Assembly: GCA_964035545.1 (NCBI GenBank)
Contig: OZ037766.1
Coordinates: 10,609,722 to 10,673,721, forward strand
Reading direction: 5' to 3'
Length of the DNA stretch: 64,000 bases
From: Bugula neritina
Taxonomy: Eukaryota; Bryozoa; Gymnolaemata; Cheilostomatida; Bugulidae
Shown here: positions 12,789-25,700 of the stretch, piece after piece
Numbering within the stretch: the first letter of the stretch is position 1
Layout of the letters: each line of letters starts with the position of its first letter
Notes under the pieces: generated by a model
The model's database searches: none
Told to the model about the DNA's origin: nothing
The model's input: only the letters and a program-made list of their open reading frames with translations
Made by a program: the position numbers and the translations under genes

Positions 12789-15700
12789 TTAATCCCTTTT
12801 TAAGCTGGGCTTTTTAAATGGTTGACCAGTTAGCCTCTTCCAAAGTAGAATCATCAGTTCAGCAGTGATCACAATCACAAACTCTGGTCTGAGTAGATGA
12901 ATCTTTGGTACTCGCCCTACAAAAGAATGAGTTGTATATTTTAGGCCAACTGCTAACTTGCTTACTTATTTACTGTTATTGCTTTCAAACAAAACATTGC
13001 CAAAAAAACTCCAGCATTTGTACAAAAATGGGCAGCATACATATATTTAACATATAGCAGACAAGTTCAAATATAACTAACTACCTGTCATGATATCAGC
13101 CCACTTCGCCAGAAAAGCATCCCCTTTGCGAGCTACTGCTGCTGTGGCAGCATCAAGAAGTATTGGGAAGTGGTAGAGCAGTTTGCAAATGGCCCATGAC
13201 CTACAAAAATGCAGATATACTGCAGCAACTTTACAAAGCCAATGATAAAAAGCGGGTGTGGAAATCACTAGATTGAACTACACATCTAAAATGCCAAAAG
13301 CCACATTTATCTAAGTATGAAGTATATGCAGTATACTCCTTTATTATTATCATTACCAGTTTAGAGTAAAAAATTCTTCGGTGTTAACTGTAGTAATTTA
13401 AATCTATTCAAAGCTTATTAAATAATGGAAAGGGCAAATTATATAAATTTTCAGTGACACAGTTTCCAGCTGACTTCTGCATTTATAAAACCAAAAACAT
13501 AAATTCAATCAATTTTAAAGATAATCTAACCAGGTGAAGTCATTGCCAAACTTTGCAAGCCATTTGTCCCTGAAGTGCGCCATTACATGTTCCCCATAGT
13601 TTCCTGCTTCAATGGCGTCTTGTAGGAATTTAGAAGCCATTTTCCCAGATTCCATAGCATGATGGATACCTTCTCCTAAACACAGGTACATTAATTGTAT
13701 GATAAAGTTAAAGTTTGAAAAATACAGCAAACGACTTCATGCTACTTTTTACATATCATCACTGGTCTAAAAATTGCCCCAAGACTATCTCTTTAATTTT
13801 AGAACATCTGCAGTTAAATTAAAGCTAAACCTAAATAGTTCCCATGAGTTTGAATTATAATCTGAGTTTCATCGGTTTTTAGGAGCAACCTTAAAGTAAA
13901 TTGATCGAAAAAAAGAAAAGAATATACTAGATAATTAGTGCCTTGGCTTGACTTCTACTCGCTATATAATATTTTCAGTAATTTTCCGGAACTTTTATAT
14001 ATTATAATGCACAAGCTTATGAATAACTAGAGAAGGAAAAACCTACAACCAATAGTATTATTACAAAGCAGTGTAAACCGGTCTAGACTAAACTCTAAAG
14101 TGTAAGCAGCTTACACTGCAAGCAACTTACGCCTCGAGCAGCAATATACCTGTCATAGGGTCAATCATACCGGCAGCATCTCCTATCACAATCACATGAT
14201 CTCCATAGGTATACCTCTCTCCACCGAGTCTCAAACTGGCTGCAACACAACGTGAGTTAGAATGTTGTAACTATAAAGTATACACAGCAGATCAGCATTC
14301 TCAACTCTTCACAAAATTATGAACAAGGATATGTTTCTTTATGCAATAACAATATTATTAACCAAAGTGTAAAAATTGTAAAAGTGTGGTTTCATACAAG
14401 ACCAGTCAAATTCATTACAATTTGAAACAGCTTGTGAAGTTTTATTTTTGAAACTTTAGCTCGATGTTCTTTCTGATTGTATTTTTTCTATTGTAAACTG
14501 TAAATTTAGTAAAAAAGAACTGGTGCTAAGCTTTGTTTATGGGTGAAGAAGTCTAAAACAATTATTTCTTATTCCAAAAGCAAAATATTACCAGCTTTCA
14601 TCCTCTCAATCTTGTCAGTATTTACAAAAGCCTTAGAGATGTTTTCATCTTCCTTCATGAGATAGTTGTGCCAGTAGCTCAGGTCCTTATCCATGTTAAT
14701 CTTAGGGTTCCCCGGAATTAGATACACGCAGTAGTTCAAATCCCCATCAGCATGGCGGAACAAAGCAGAATAACCTACAACAAAGCAAATTTTCCTCTAC
14801 AAGACGTTTACAATTGCACATTCGGTAGGTAACTGAAATAAGCAGCGTTATCTCTGTATATAGTATATGGAGTCAGCTGTGCATTTCAATGTTACTTCAT
14901 GTGTCTACTAAGGCACCTGGGAGAAGATCCCTGTTGTAAAATATCACTCCGTCAGCATCAAACTTGTGGCAGTCTGGAGGAATGTAAGCCCTGGAGCAAG
15001 TGCCATCTGGTGGTCGGGTGACCATGCCCAGCTTAGTGGCCAACCTAGAAGGTGCTCCATCAGCACATACCAGTATCTTGGCAAAACAACACAAAACATC
15101 TAGCTAATTCCATTAGTACAACTGCAGTGATATCAAGCTTAACAAATGACCAACAATTTATTAATCGTTTGTTTCTGCCTTGTTAGGATTATTTTTAATA
15201 TTTATACATACTAATTTATACTATTTAATAAGAAATATTTGGCGTGAAGCTAGAAAATAAATATAACCAAGTAACAAAATATTTTCTTGTTGACTAATGA
15301 GCAATAACATTCACAATAGCTGGTCCCAACTTGCAAATATTTTCATCATTTCTATATTTTATAGTTTATCTTTTTGATTCTAATGACTTAATTTAACATA
15401 AAGAGAAGACTAGAATAATTTCTGTAAGAGAGTAAAAACATCTTTGCACAGATGACAAGCTTATAAAAATATTTTCCTGGTTACAAATGAAGTCAAGCAA
15501 TGACAAAAGAGGCCTCACCTGTAACATATTTAAGTAACCTAAACAATTTTTAAACTCAGAAATGTCACTCAAATAGCCTCTAAAATTGATTGCAGTATTG
15601 GAATAATATTCAATAATTCTTGTAAAAAGAAAGTAACAACATATTAATAAGCATTGCACAAATGGCTAGCTATTTTAAAAACTAATTTATATATGATGCC

Positions 15701-17832
15701 AAACACAGTCAATTGTTGCCTATTAGGTAACAACATAAAAATCAATTCAAAAGACAAAGTAGAGTTGCATACCCTTGCTTTATATGTCTTATCAGACCCT
15801 TCAATTCTAATCGTCCACAGGCCTGTTCCATCATCAAACACGGCATCTTCCACAGAGCTATTTTCTTGAAGATTAGCTCCAGCTCTAAAGGAGAAAATAC
15901 ATTTCTCTTCCAGTAACGTGCAAACATTGCTATCTTTAACAAAAGCATAGCTAATTTTAATCTCAAAAATCATACATCATTTATTGCAAAAAGTTTATAT
16001 TATATACCAAAAATACCACTATTCACAGATAATACATGCATTACTTTAATTCAAATAATTCTGCATTATTATCAATTCTAGTGATTGTTATTTTACTGCC
16101 CAGTGTAGCATATATGCCAAATTTTAGAAAATGAAAGGTTCAACATAAAAAATATTTTTCACTAATGCCCTTTTTGGCCTGACCCTAGCAAGGTGAAAAA
16201 AAGGGGACACATGATTGTCATTAAATGCATATTCTACTTTAGTTTATATATCAACCTTTTTGCTGCCATAGCTATAGCATTATCAAGGTGAATTCGTTTA
16301 CATGCAATTGCTGCTGGTATTTCGCCAAGGTGCTGCTTACTTCTACCAATGTAACTCAAGCCAGAAGGACTGCACATGCCACCACTGTCAGCCTAAGTAC
16401 CAAATTAGCAAGTAAAGAGGAAGATAGTCAGTTAGAACTTATCACACACAAAGCAACTTCTCATATTAACATTGTCAGCAAAAAATTGACAGTTTTACAC
16501 ATCCAATTCGTATAAAGTTACATATTTTAGAAAAAATATTATTAGGTATAAAATTACTGGCTACCCATTATCACAATATGACGGATACTTAAATATTTTT
16601 TATTCCGTACTTAATGCCTAAATGTTCCAAATCTGATGCACTGATTATTAAAAAAAATTCTGCAAAACTATTACTTTTATTGTGAAGCAGCGCAATTAGT
16701 GAGAACAAATTGAAGTTAGCAGAAGAATACTAGAAATAATTTTTTTATTTATAAGTATTATGGCAACTTACAACGCGGGCCTTATTCTGGCTAATTAAAT
16801 CGTCATAAATGCCCATATCCTTGAGAATTTCAATGCCAGTTTTACAGACCGCATCGCCACAATACTTGTCACGCGGAAACTTTTTCTTCTCCAGAAGCAA
16901 ACAGTTTACCCCATCTTTACCTGAGCATTGACATAATTACTTAAGCAAAACACACAACAGGTATGTACATGTATGCAATACATTGAGACTGTTTTGTTAC
17001 AGAAACTCATCACTATTGTTCATTTGAGTCAGTTATGCAGCTAAATTCTAGAAGAAATGATCCCACATAAAATATAATGTCATTGCCTTTGACCAACTCT
17101 TTCAGTTAATGCCAATGTGATACTATCTATATGACTAAGCTTAGGGTTCTAGATGTGCTGAAAGCTCAACATTTACAATAGCCTGCTGTGTATTAAATCC
17201 CAGACTTACCAAGATAATAGCCACAAGTCGCACCAGCAGGCCCTGCTCCAACTATTGCTACATGGTAAAAATCAACTGGCTTCGACTACAAAAGAACAAT
17301 TTTGGTAACGTTTTGACATGGTTTCATTAGTTCTTAAAACAAGTCTGAATATCAAAGCTCAAATAAGATGTTATAACTTAAATCATCATAAAATATTTTG
17401 TCTTCATAAAAAGCTGAAACGACAATAAGCCTAAAAAAACATCGATCCTATTGATAAAGCAATGTTACAATAGGTATAACTACTTGCAACTATCAAAACT
17501 AGAAAAGTTAGGCTAAATTAGTAACTAGTCAACTTAATCCAGCATTTTAGTCTACTCAAGTTTTAATTTAGTAGTTTAAATAAACATTTTAAATGTAACA
17601 CATACTCCTATTGCAATTGATAAAGGATTGTGTACTGCTATAACAACTTTTCACTCACCTTATCTTTATCGCTAGGATACCGGCAGGCATAAGATTTTAA
17701 ATTTCTTTCTGAATTGGTGAGGACAAAAAATCGCAAGTAAATTGCAACTGCGACAGCTATAACTGCTAGTGCAGCTAATATAAACCGTACATGTGGTTGG
17801 GCAACAAAATCAATCAACTCGTGCAAATCCAT
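12789..17832 (-). CDS. Membrane-anchored FAD oxidoreductase, geranylgeranyl reductase family
   Basis: Eleven exons, high to low: 17832-17659, 17285-17210, 16920-16772, 16392-16256, 15884-15773, 15076-14917, 14774-14592, 14239-14150, 13675-13531, 13200-13085 and 12916-12789, giving 489 residues. Residues 17-38 form one N-terminal membrane helix (FILAALAVIAVAVAIY). The FAD Rossmann motif VGAGPAGAT follows at about 70. Next comes the family hallmark EKKKFPRDKYCGDAV, then SGGMCSPSGLSYIG, CADGAPSRLATKLG and the second FAD motif VIGDAAGMIDPMTGEGIHHA. These match the GGR/digeranylgeranyl-glycerophospholipid reductase family, whose members reduce prenyl double bonds in archaea and plants. What an animal member reduces is not known to me. 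The start was set at an ATG eight codons inside a longer open frame (an ATG at 17856 is the alternative). The donor at 13530 (GTTAGA) is weak but phase-consistent. Confidence 0.85.
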
Positions 17833-19548
17833 GTATAAATGCAATATAAAAAACACAATTCAATTAAAATTATATTATAACTTGTAAGTTATAAGCCCAC
17901 GCTGGGAAAGGTGAAACTGAAACTCCAACTGAGTCAAAATTAAATTGATGAAATCAGGATATCCATGGCTACAAATGAAGTTCTATAAAATTAAATAGAA
18001 TGAAATAACCATAAAAATCCAATTGCTAGAAATCGCTATCGTTTTTATTGTCTAATTTTTGGCAAATTTAGAGTTACTGGTAACAATTTGCCTTTAATTT
18101 AGTTCTACTTCTCACCAAGTTCAAACTTGGGAAACTTGTACATGCTAGCAATAAAGAAGATACTGCAGGCAATTTAGCTTTAGCAAGTAGTAATGCTATT
18201 CAACTAGCAACCTGCTATATATTATTTACCTATTTGCATATAGCTAAACATTGAAGAGGGCGTGTTGAGAAAATTTATTTTTATGCTCGTTTGTTTAAGT
18301 AGATAACTCCAACTACTATTAATGTTTAGCTCGTCTAGCGGATTCTCCAGTTTGAATGCTATATAATTATTATAGTTTATAAAGCAAGGCAAGGCTTCGT
18401 ACAACGTTGAAATCACGTCATTTGCAGTCATAATACATAGTTTTTTACAAATAGTTCTGTTATAGTAATAAAAAGATAATTATAATAAGTTTTAATGATA
18501 GGCAAAAGTGCATCATATTGACTTGCGTTTTATATAACCTGGTTGTACAAAGATTTACCTTCCATTTAAAATCATACTATTATGCACATTGATCTAATAA
18601 TGCCAAGCCATAATATTATTATGTCTATGGGGTTTATTCATGGCATTATTCTAAAATCTTAACCATTGTTGGACAACTCTTTGTAGCGTAAGGCCACATT
18701 TAGATGGTAATTTTATAAAAAGTCAACATCACCTGTAATTTTAAATGCTTAGCATAGATTAACAAATGCCTCCTCACTGAATTTTCAGAAAGTTAGTACT
18801 CGCAGCATGATTTTATGTTCTGCTCACATATAAGAATTTTATTGAGTATATACGAAAAACTGAAGCTTATCTTTGCTCTTTAATCACCCTCATAAAATAG
18901 TAGTTTCTAAGTAACTTTTTGACACAGGTGAATTACTTCAATAGTGTACGCAACCATTTTTTCAGTGCATCTTTTACAGCTGAAAAATTGTAGAATGCTA
19001 CTTTCTCATGTAAATAATATCTAGTTGATTTATTGATACAGTAAAGGCAACAGGCTACTTTACGAATGCGGTTCATTCTACCAGCATATTTCATAAAATT
19101 ATGCTGGGTTAGCTACATTGCTTGATAGGATGGTTAACAAGAATATTGTCAAAGCACTTGTTTTTAGTAATAGTTTGTACAATGTAATATCCTAATGTTA
19201 TGAACAAATAAAAAGATTTTGGTGTTTTAGGATATTAAAGTTTTAATCTAATAAACCCATAACCTACACATAATGAATTATACACAGTAGGTCAACACGG
19301 AATGCTATCTAATAGTATTGATGAGCAACTATCTAGCTTTGATACTTGCTACATGTTTCAACTTATGCTAACAAAACATTTTAGTGTAGCTTCCAAAAGT
19401 TAGTATGCTACTTAATAAATACAAAGCAATTTAAAACATTGTACAATAAATGTAAATTACTAGTTAAAAACAAGGTTGAAAAACATAATGAACGAGATAA
19501 ATATGATTGTGACTAGAACAGAAATAGAGATATTGAAATGAGACCACT
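17833..19548. other. No gene supported; short inverted repeat at 18595-18650
   Basis: Spans the flavoprotein promoter side and the 3' flank of PICK1. An inverted repeat pairs AATAATGCCA (about 18597) with TGGCATTATT (18641-18650) around TAATATTATTA. A 69-codon open frame at 18222-18431 (-) has no recognisable similarity. Confidence 0.5.
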
Positions 19549-20985
19549 TTAGCTCAGGTCTAGAAGATCATCAACAGAGGGAGTCTTGGCAGGCTTCTCC
19601 AATAAAGGCTCAGAATTAGATGTGGTCTGAAGGTGAGGATTAGACAAATTAGCCAAATTTGCTGAGCTGAACAAATCTTTCGAGTCCTCAAAAAAGCCTG
19701 AAGCTCCGAGTAGAGGCACATCATCCAAAGCGTACACACTAATAGGTTGTTGTCCATTTCTAGATCCATCGGCATTTGTTTCGACAACATCTTTGAAACC
19801 GACGTTTGCAGTTCTGGCTTCTTCACCATCCAAACCATCATTGATTCGGCCACTTGGATTGTAGTTAAAAGTCTTCTCAAATAGATCCACTTCAATAGGA
19901 AATACTGTGGCAGATTGCATGGCTTCGTAACAATGAGTGTGAAACATGGCTATAGCAGAAACAAACTTTTGCAACTGAATAACAGTATCTTGGACATGCT
20001 TATTGTCCAAAAGCTCTATTTTTACCAAAACATCAGCACGAAGCTTCGCAAATTTTTTTCTCGCTTCTTGACGGCATCTTAGCACGAGTCGATACTCATA
20101 ATTACCCGTTTCCAAACGATAAAGAGGCTCTCTCACTGCCGCATAACTGTATTCTTCATCATCCATTTCTTTGACTTTTAAGCAATAACTCAAATATTCA
20201 AACTTTGCATTCAAATATTTCTTTATAGTGAGTTTTGTGTCTGGCACAGCTTTAGTTAGGTAAGTGTTTAAATCATTGATCATCGGTTTCAGCTTCTTTA
20301 ACGCAACAATAGCATACTTTTCCATGTTTCTATGGGCATTGCCAAACTTGCTAAAAGCGTCACTAGCCCTGGGCAGAGGCTCTCTAACTCCAATACAGCT
20401 AAAGACATCACCAAACTCTTTGTGAACCTGAGACAGGCTGAAGAACGCCTTTAAAACCTCCTTGGAATGGTTTACCAAACCAGTGTACATAGAAGCAATC
20501 CTTTCCAGCTCATTGTGCCGCTTCACTAGCGAATCATTTGTTAGTATAGCTCTGCTCAGCCCAAGAGCATCAGCGGCAGAAGAACTTATGTTCTCTACAA
20601 CTTTGTGCTTTACTTTTTTGAGAATTATATCTAAGGTTTTACCTTGCTTAGGATCAGCATGCAGCTTGTTATAGTTGATAGTAACCGGACCATTCGAAGA
20701 TTGAATTAGCCTTGCAACTTCTGCTTTTGCAAACCCTTTTACTGACTTCCCGTTAACTCCAACTAGCTCATCCCCTGATGCCAGGGAGCCTTCTTTAGCA
20801 GCAGGGGTGTTATCAAACACTTGAACCACATAGAGACAAGGACAGTAGGATGTGCTTCCTCCTCCTATTGAGATGCCGATCATATTCTTATCATTTTTGT
20901 CAAAAGTTGCAGAGCCAGATGTCACTTTCATACCTAAAGTGTCCTCTTCAAAATACTCCTCTTCATCGTATACGTTACGCATCAT
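19549..20985 (-). CDS. PICK1: PICK1, PDZ and BAR (arfaptin-homology) domain protein
   Basis: One open frame of 478 residues aligns along nearly its whole length with vertebrate PICK1. The PDZ domain (about 22-108) has the carboxylate loop MIGISIGGG, the CPC motif (C48-P49-C50) and VFDNTPAAKEG. The linker TINYNKLHADPKQGK is highly conserved. The BAR/AH domain (about 150-365) has SAADALGLSRAILTND, FGDVFSCIGVREP, KYLNAKFEYLSYCLKVKEMD and VFPIEVDLFEKTF. PICK1 binds C-termini of receptors and PKC, and curves membranes in vesicle traffic. The tail (about 375-478) does not resemble the acidic vertebrate tail. It carries FFEDSKDLF and ends VDDLLDLS, close to clathrin-box/AP2-type short motifs (inference). 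An acceptor-like TCTAG lies 18 nt upstream of the ATG, so an untranslated first exon is likely. The coding part has no intron, unlike its neighbours. Confidence 0.95.
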   Translation of the reverse strand: MMRNVYDEEEYFEEDTLGMKVTSGSATFDKNDKNMIGISIGGGSTSYCPCLYVVQVFDNTPAAKEGSLASGDELVGVNGKSVKGFAKAEVARLIQSSNGPVTINYNKLHADPKQGKTLDIILKKVKHKVVENISSSAADALGLSRAILTNDSLVKRHNELERIASMYTGLVNHSKEVLKAFFSLSQVHKEFGDVFSCIGVREPLPRASDAFSKFGNAHRNMEKYAIVALKKLKPMINDLNTYLTKAVPDTKLTIKKYLNAKFEYLSYCLKVKEMDDEEYSYAAVREPLYRLETGNYEYRLVLRCRQEARKKFAKLRADVLVKIELLDNKHVQDTVIQLQKFVSAIAMFHTHCYEAMQSATVFPIEVDLFEKTFNYNPSGRINDGLDGEEARTANVGFKDVVETNADGSRNGQQPISVYALDDVPLLGASGFFEDSKDLFSSANLANLSNPHLQTTSNSEPLLEKPAKTPSVDDLLDLS

Positions 20986-22722
20986 CTTGTTGTCTTTATA
21001 TGCCTAGAATAAAAGAAAATCATCTCTTGAGAATGGTGAAGACATATTAAAGCATTGTGATTTTCAACAAATCAAAAGAATTTGCACAAATAAATACTAG
21101 CATAAATAGACTTATATCATAAAAATTCTACATTTAATAAATTACATAATTGAAATTATTGATCAGTGGTGTAAATATTTAATCTGAAGTCACCTTTTTA
21201 AGAATTGACCCAGTTTCAAAAAGTTGATCAACTATGTTATAGGTAAATGACATCCAGTTTAAGTATCACTTTAGGTCTACACTTCATGCAGTCTTACAAT
21301 TACACTATGTAAAAAATTCTCCAAATTATGAAATCAGTTGTTTGTCTAGAGCTTTCAGAACTCTGCCTGTAAATGAGAAATACCCATATGTTAGAAAACT
21401 CACACTTAAACTGACTAATTCAGAGGTCGCAGTACAGTCAATTTTCATTGTGTCTTACAACACAAAACAAATATTGCTATAAAAATGCTATATTATTAAC
21501 TTTAAACTTAATATAACTATATAGTAAAACAGTAGCTGTAAACCTGAATACAATATGAATATTTGTGATTCAGATTGTTGCTAGACTAAGACTTGGTTGC
21601 AGAAATAGAGCAGCCAATCACAACGACATTGCTTGCTTGAATAACTGCAGGCATACTGATACATTTTTATTCTAGTTCTACGACTACTATTAATAATTAT
21701 AATTATTTGCACGTATGTCATTGAGAGATTGAATGTGATTGATTCAGATTGTGATCTGATTGAATAAGTAAATATTTATTGATACTATTAAATTTAATAT
21801 TGTAATAATTATAATTATTACTTATACTAATCATTATGATTACCATTATCAGCATCACTTTATCATAAAGTGATTATCATTACGGCTTAGAGTTAGCCGT
21901 TTAGGTTATCGCTATGCCTATGGCTATTGCTTTTAGTACTACAATTACTATTAGCATTACTATAACTATAAGTATAACTATTACTATAAGTATAACTATA
22001 ACTATAAGTACAAGTATTAGTATAACCATCGCCATGACTAAGTTTCAATTACTATTAGCTGCAACTTGAAGTACTTGAACTATTACTATTAGTATTAGTA
22101 TTAATACTATTAGTATTACTATTAGTATTAGTATTACTATAACTATAAGATTAAATAATAAGTATTAGTATAGTCTATAATACTTTAACAGTTATACTAT
22201 AAGTATAAGTTAAGTATAACTATAAGTATAACTTATTAACTATAAGTATAAGTATACCATTTTTCTAATCTTGTAGTACTCGAATCATATAGTAACTTTT
22301 ACACAATCCGTACAGCCAATCTTAATGTACCGTCCGCAAACTATCACAAACAGAGAAACAATTACATGAGCATAGATGTGCAACTGCTGGAATATTAAAT
22401 AATTAATGTGATAGAAGTTGCTCACTAGTTATGGCAAAGTAATTGTATTACTACTAATAATTTTGTAATAGGTTAATGTGGGCAGAGGCTATCCACATCC
22501 TGTTTAAGAAGCAGTACAACCAATCACGGTAGTTAGTATCATTGGTACGATTGAAGTCGCAAAAGATATGTTGCCGAAACGCAGCTTTTAGGACGCTAAA
22601 CTCGACAAAAGATAAAATCTATAGAAATAAATCTGTCTGTTAGTCGTTTCCCCACATTTGCCACATAACTTTTCCCATTCATTATAATTCACACCAGTTT
22701 TAATTTAAAGTTATTGCTAATT
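20986..22722. other. Divergent intergenic region between PICK1 and eIF3d
   Basis: About 1.7 kb shared by two head-to-head genes. It holds no exon I recognise. The centre (21660-22260) is degenerate TA repeat. The eIF3d ATG at 22723 has no clear TATA box near it. Confidence 0.5.
21660..22260. repeat. Degenerate TA-rich repeat block (ACTATA/AGTATA steps)
   Basis: Long run of six-base steps such as actataagtataactatta and ttagtattactattagtatt, of the same type as 2645-3335. It lies between the two divergent genes. Confidence 0.65.
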
Positions 22723-25700
22723 ATGGCTAAATTTATTCCACCTGAAATTCAAGACAACGCTAATGGATGGGGACCATGTCAACTTCCTAATCAGTTCAAA
22801 GATATGCCTTATCAACCGTTCTCCAAAGCCGATCGACTGGGCAAGGCAAGTTTAAGTTGCATCTGACTTAGAGTTAGAGTTGGAGTAACTGTTAGTCTTA
22901 TAGTTATTCTCGAACTCACTGTAAGATTTTAACAAAGCTGAATTCAGTCTATATTTGTTTTTGAATGCTTGAAATTTCTTACTTCTCGACTTACTAAAAG
23001 TGTAAAACCATCGACCGAGATTGAGTCATTGACTTTGAGTGATTGACCAATTCTTTCAATTATTGAATTAACTTTAAGTTGAATAATTTGGTAGCAACTA
23101 ACGGTAGGTATCAAATAAATATGATTATATCATAATTATAATCGATATGAATATCAATATGAATCATTGAATGCCTAAATTTATAAGTATAATGCGTAGT
23201 AAATAATAATATTAGTCTTACGAATAAAATAATAACTAATATAAATATTTAGTAATAAGTTATACTTATAGGGTTAGTTTTAGTTTAAGTTATAGCCTTA
23301 TAGTACTTATGGCCTTTATCTTCTAACTATAGACATAGTTATGCTGTTGTAGTTTTGCGTATGCTAATACTAATAGTTCTAGTATTAGTTATGCTAATAG
23401 TTATACTTGTACACCAATACTTATAGTAATAGCCTACTGATTATGTCGAATAGTAATAGTGTCAGTTATACTATCAACTATAATTATTAGACTAAAAACA
23501 TCACCTACCGCCAATTTTCCTCAATGCCCAAAAGTTTTGTCATTAGATAGAGCTCAACTGTTATTGCTTATCAGCCTAGAGGTAGTTTATCATTCAATGT
23601 TAATAATAATTGATAAATATCCACTTCAATACTAAAATTAGCTGAAATTGAAGTTTATTAGTATTATTATTTTGCAGATATCTGATTGGTTTGGCACCAC
23701 CTACCAAGGGCGATATTATAGTAAGTCTAGATGAAAAACTTTAATAGAACTTGGAAATGTGTTTGTAAATGTTTTTTCTCTGCGTTACATTTCTATTTGT
23801 TTCATGTTGTTGGTGGTGCTTTTATCTATTATGACTTGTCATCTGTTATTCTATAACATTACCAACAGCTATTTAAAAATAATCTCATTTGATATACACT
23901 CCTAGTTAAAGTACTATATTTATGATTTCGTAGACAAGTACTCATCAGCTTTTGGTAGTGGTCAGCAATACTCTTACATCCATGAAGAGGATGAAAGTAG
24001 TTTCCAGCTTGTTGACACCTCACGGAACACAAAGCCTGTCTACCAGAGAAGCAAATATAAGTACAACCTGGTAATTACTTTTATATGATTGAAAATACTG
24101 CTCATTTTAACCAATAATGGTATTTGTATGTTAGTCATAAAGTGATTACAATCACTATAGCAATTACTCTGTAAGTCCACATGTTTTACAGCAAAGGCAG
24201 CATAGAGAAAAGAAGGCTGCACAGACAGCTGAGCAGAAGGTGCTATCTAAAACCCAGAAGAATCGTGAGAGGTTAGTGAACGTTCTGTTATATATTTACG
24301 TATTATCTATGTACCCATAGTATCGCTCTTTTCACATAATCTATAGATTTGTGTGTGCAAATTTGACAACACTTTAAACTTACTTGTCTAAACTCTACTG
24401 ATGATTTCCAAATAGTAAAGATTTCCCAGTGAGGGAACTCTCTAATTTTATTGTTGCCTTAAACTTTTTAAACGGTTTTGAAAGTGCTGTAGCAACTAGA
24501 TTTTGCAGTAATTGTTGAACATGAGAGTGAGTCTCACAAGTAAAAGCTGTTTTTTTGCTGGCCATTTTCGTGGTTGCTGGCAACACAGTAGTTTGCTAAT
24601 TGGAAGATCTAATTAATTCAGAGATCGATTGAGACAACAGCGTATATGGCAGAAGAATTATGGAAAAGCAATGCAAGATAATAGGAATAGACAAAATGGT
24701 CCACAGAAAAATAGAGATGCTTCTGTCAAGGTGCTAGAAAGTTGGCAGGTGCTTGAAGATATGGACTACACCAGACTGCAAAAGCTAAATTTGCCAACAG
24801 CAATAGAAGGAGAAGATCTGTAAGTATTTTATGGTTATATTTTTAATATGCATATGAAGGTTAACAAAACTAACAATATTGTTGGTTGTACTAACCCTGG
24901 TACACCCCTGTGTATCCCCCCCTCTCTCTCTCAGTAGCCATTTCCATATCTTTTGTTTAGGTACGTAGCAGGTTCCCTGGAAATGTATGATAAGAGATTT
25001 GACAGAGTAAATACCAGAACTGAGAAGAAGTTGTTGAGAATGAATAAAACCGTTCACACTGTGACTACAACTGATGATCCTATTATCAGGAAGGTACGTT
25101 GAAAATAGCTCTGACCACACTCCTTACTGCTGTAAATTTATGCCAATCTTGCTGTATATTGCTGTGTTGCTGTTTTATTAAGAATTTTTGTTGGGTTACA
25201 TATCAGAATTTTTATTTAATATTTTTCGTTGGTGATTAGGTCAAGATCAATTGCCTTCTGTTTTTAAATGATCAGCAAAAACATCTCTAACATATAATCA
25301 GTTGATCGGTGAATGTGAGAATTCTTACAATGCTGCTCAACTTGTAGTTGGCTCGTCAAGGCAATGTGTTTGTCACTGACGTTATACTGACGACACTGAT
25401 GTGCTGCACAAGGTCAGTCAATCCCTGGGATATTGTTGTCCAGAAGGTCAAGGATAAAATTTTCTTGGACAAACGAGAAGACTCAGCGTTTAGTAAGAGC
25501 TCATCAATCCTACACATTTGCCTTAGCTTGTACTTGTACCCTTTTAGCTGTCATCACTACTAGAATTGCGCCATGGTATATATTGCATACTTACATTTAG
25601 TTGCCCAGTACTTACACTCTCTACTTGCATTAACCTATTTATGCACACTTACAGATCTACTTACTGTTAGCGAAACTGCCATACACCCTCCAGATGACGA

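Noticed and set aside
18222-18431. 69-codon minus-strand open frame upstream of the flavoprotein
   Set aside because: No recognisable domain, and no phase-consistent join to either neighbour was found.
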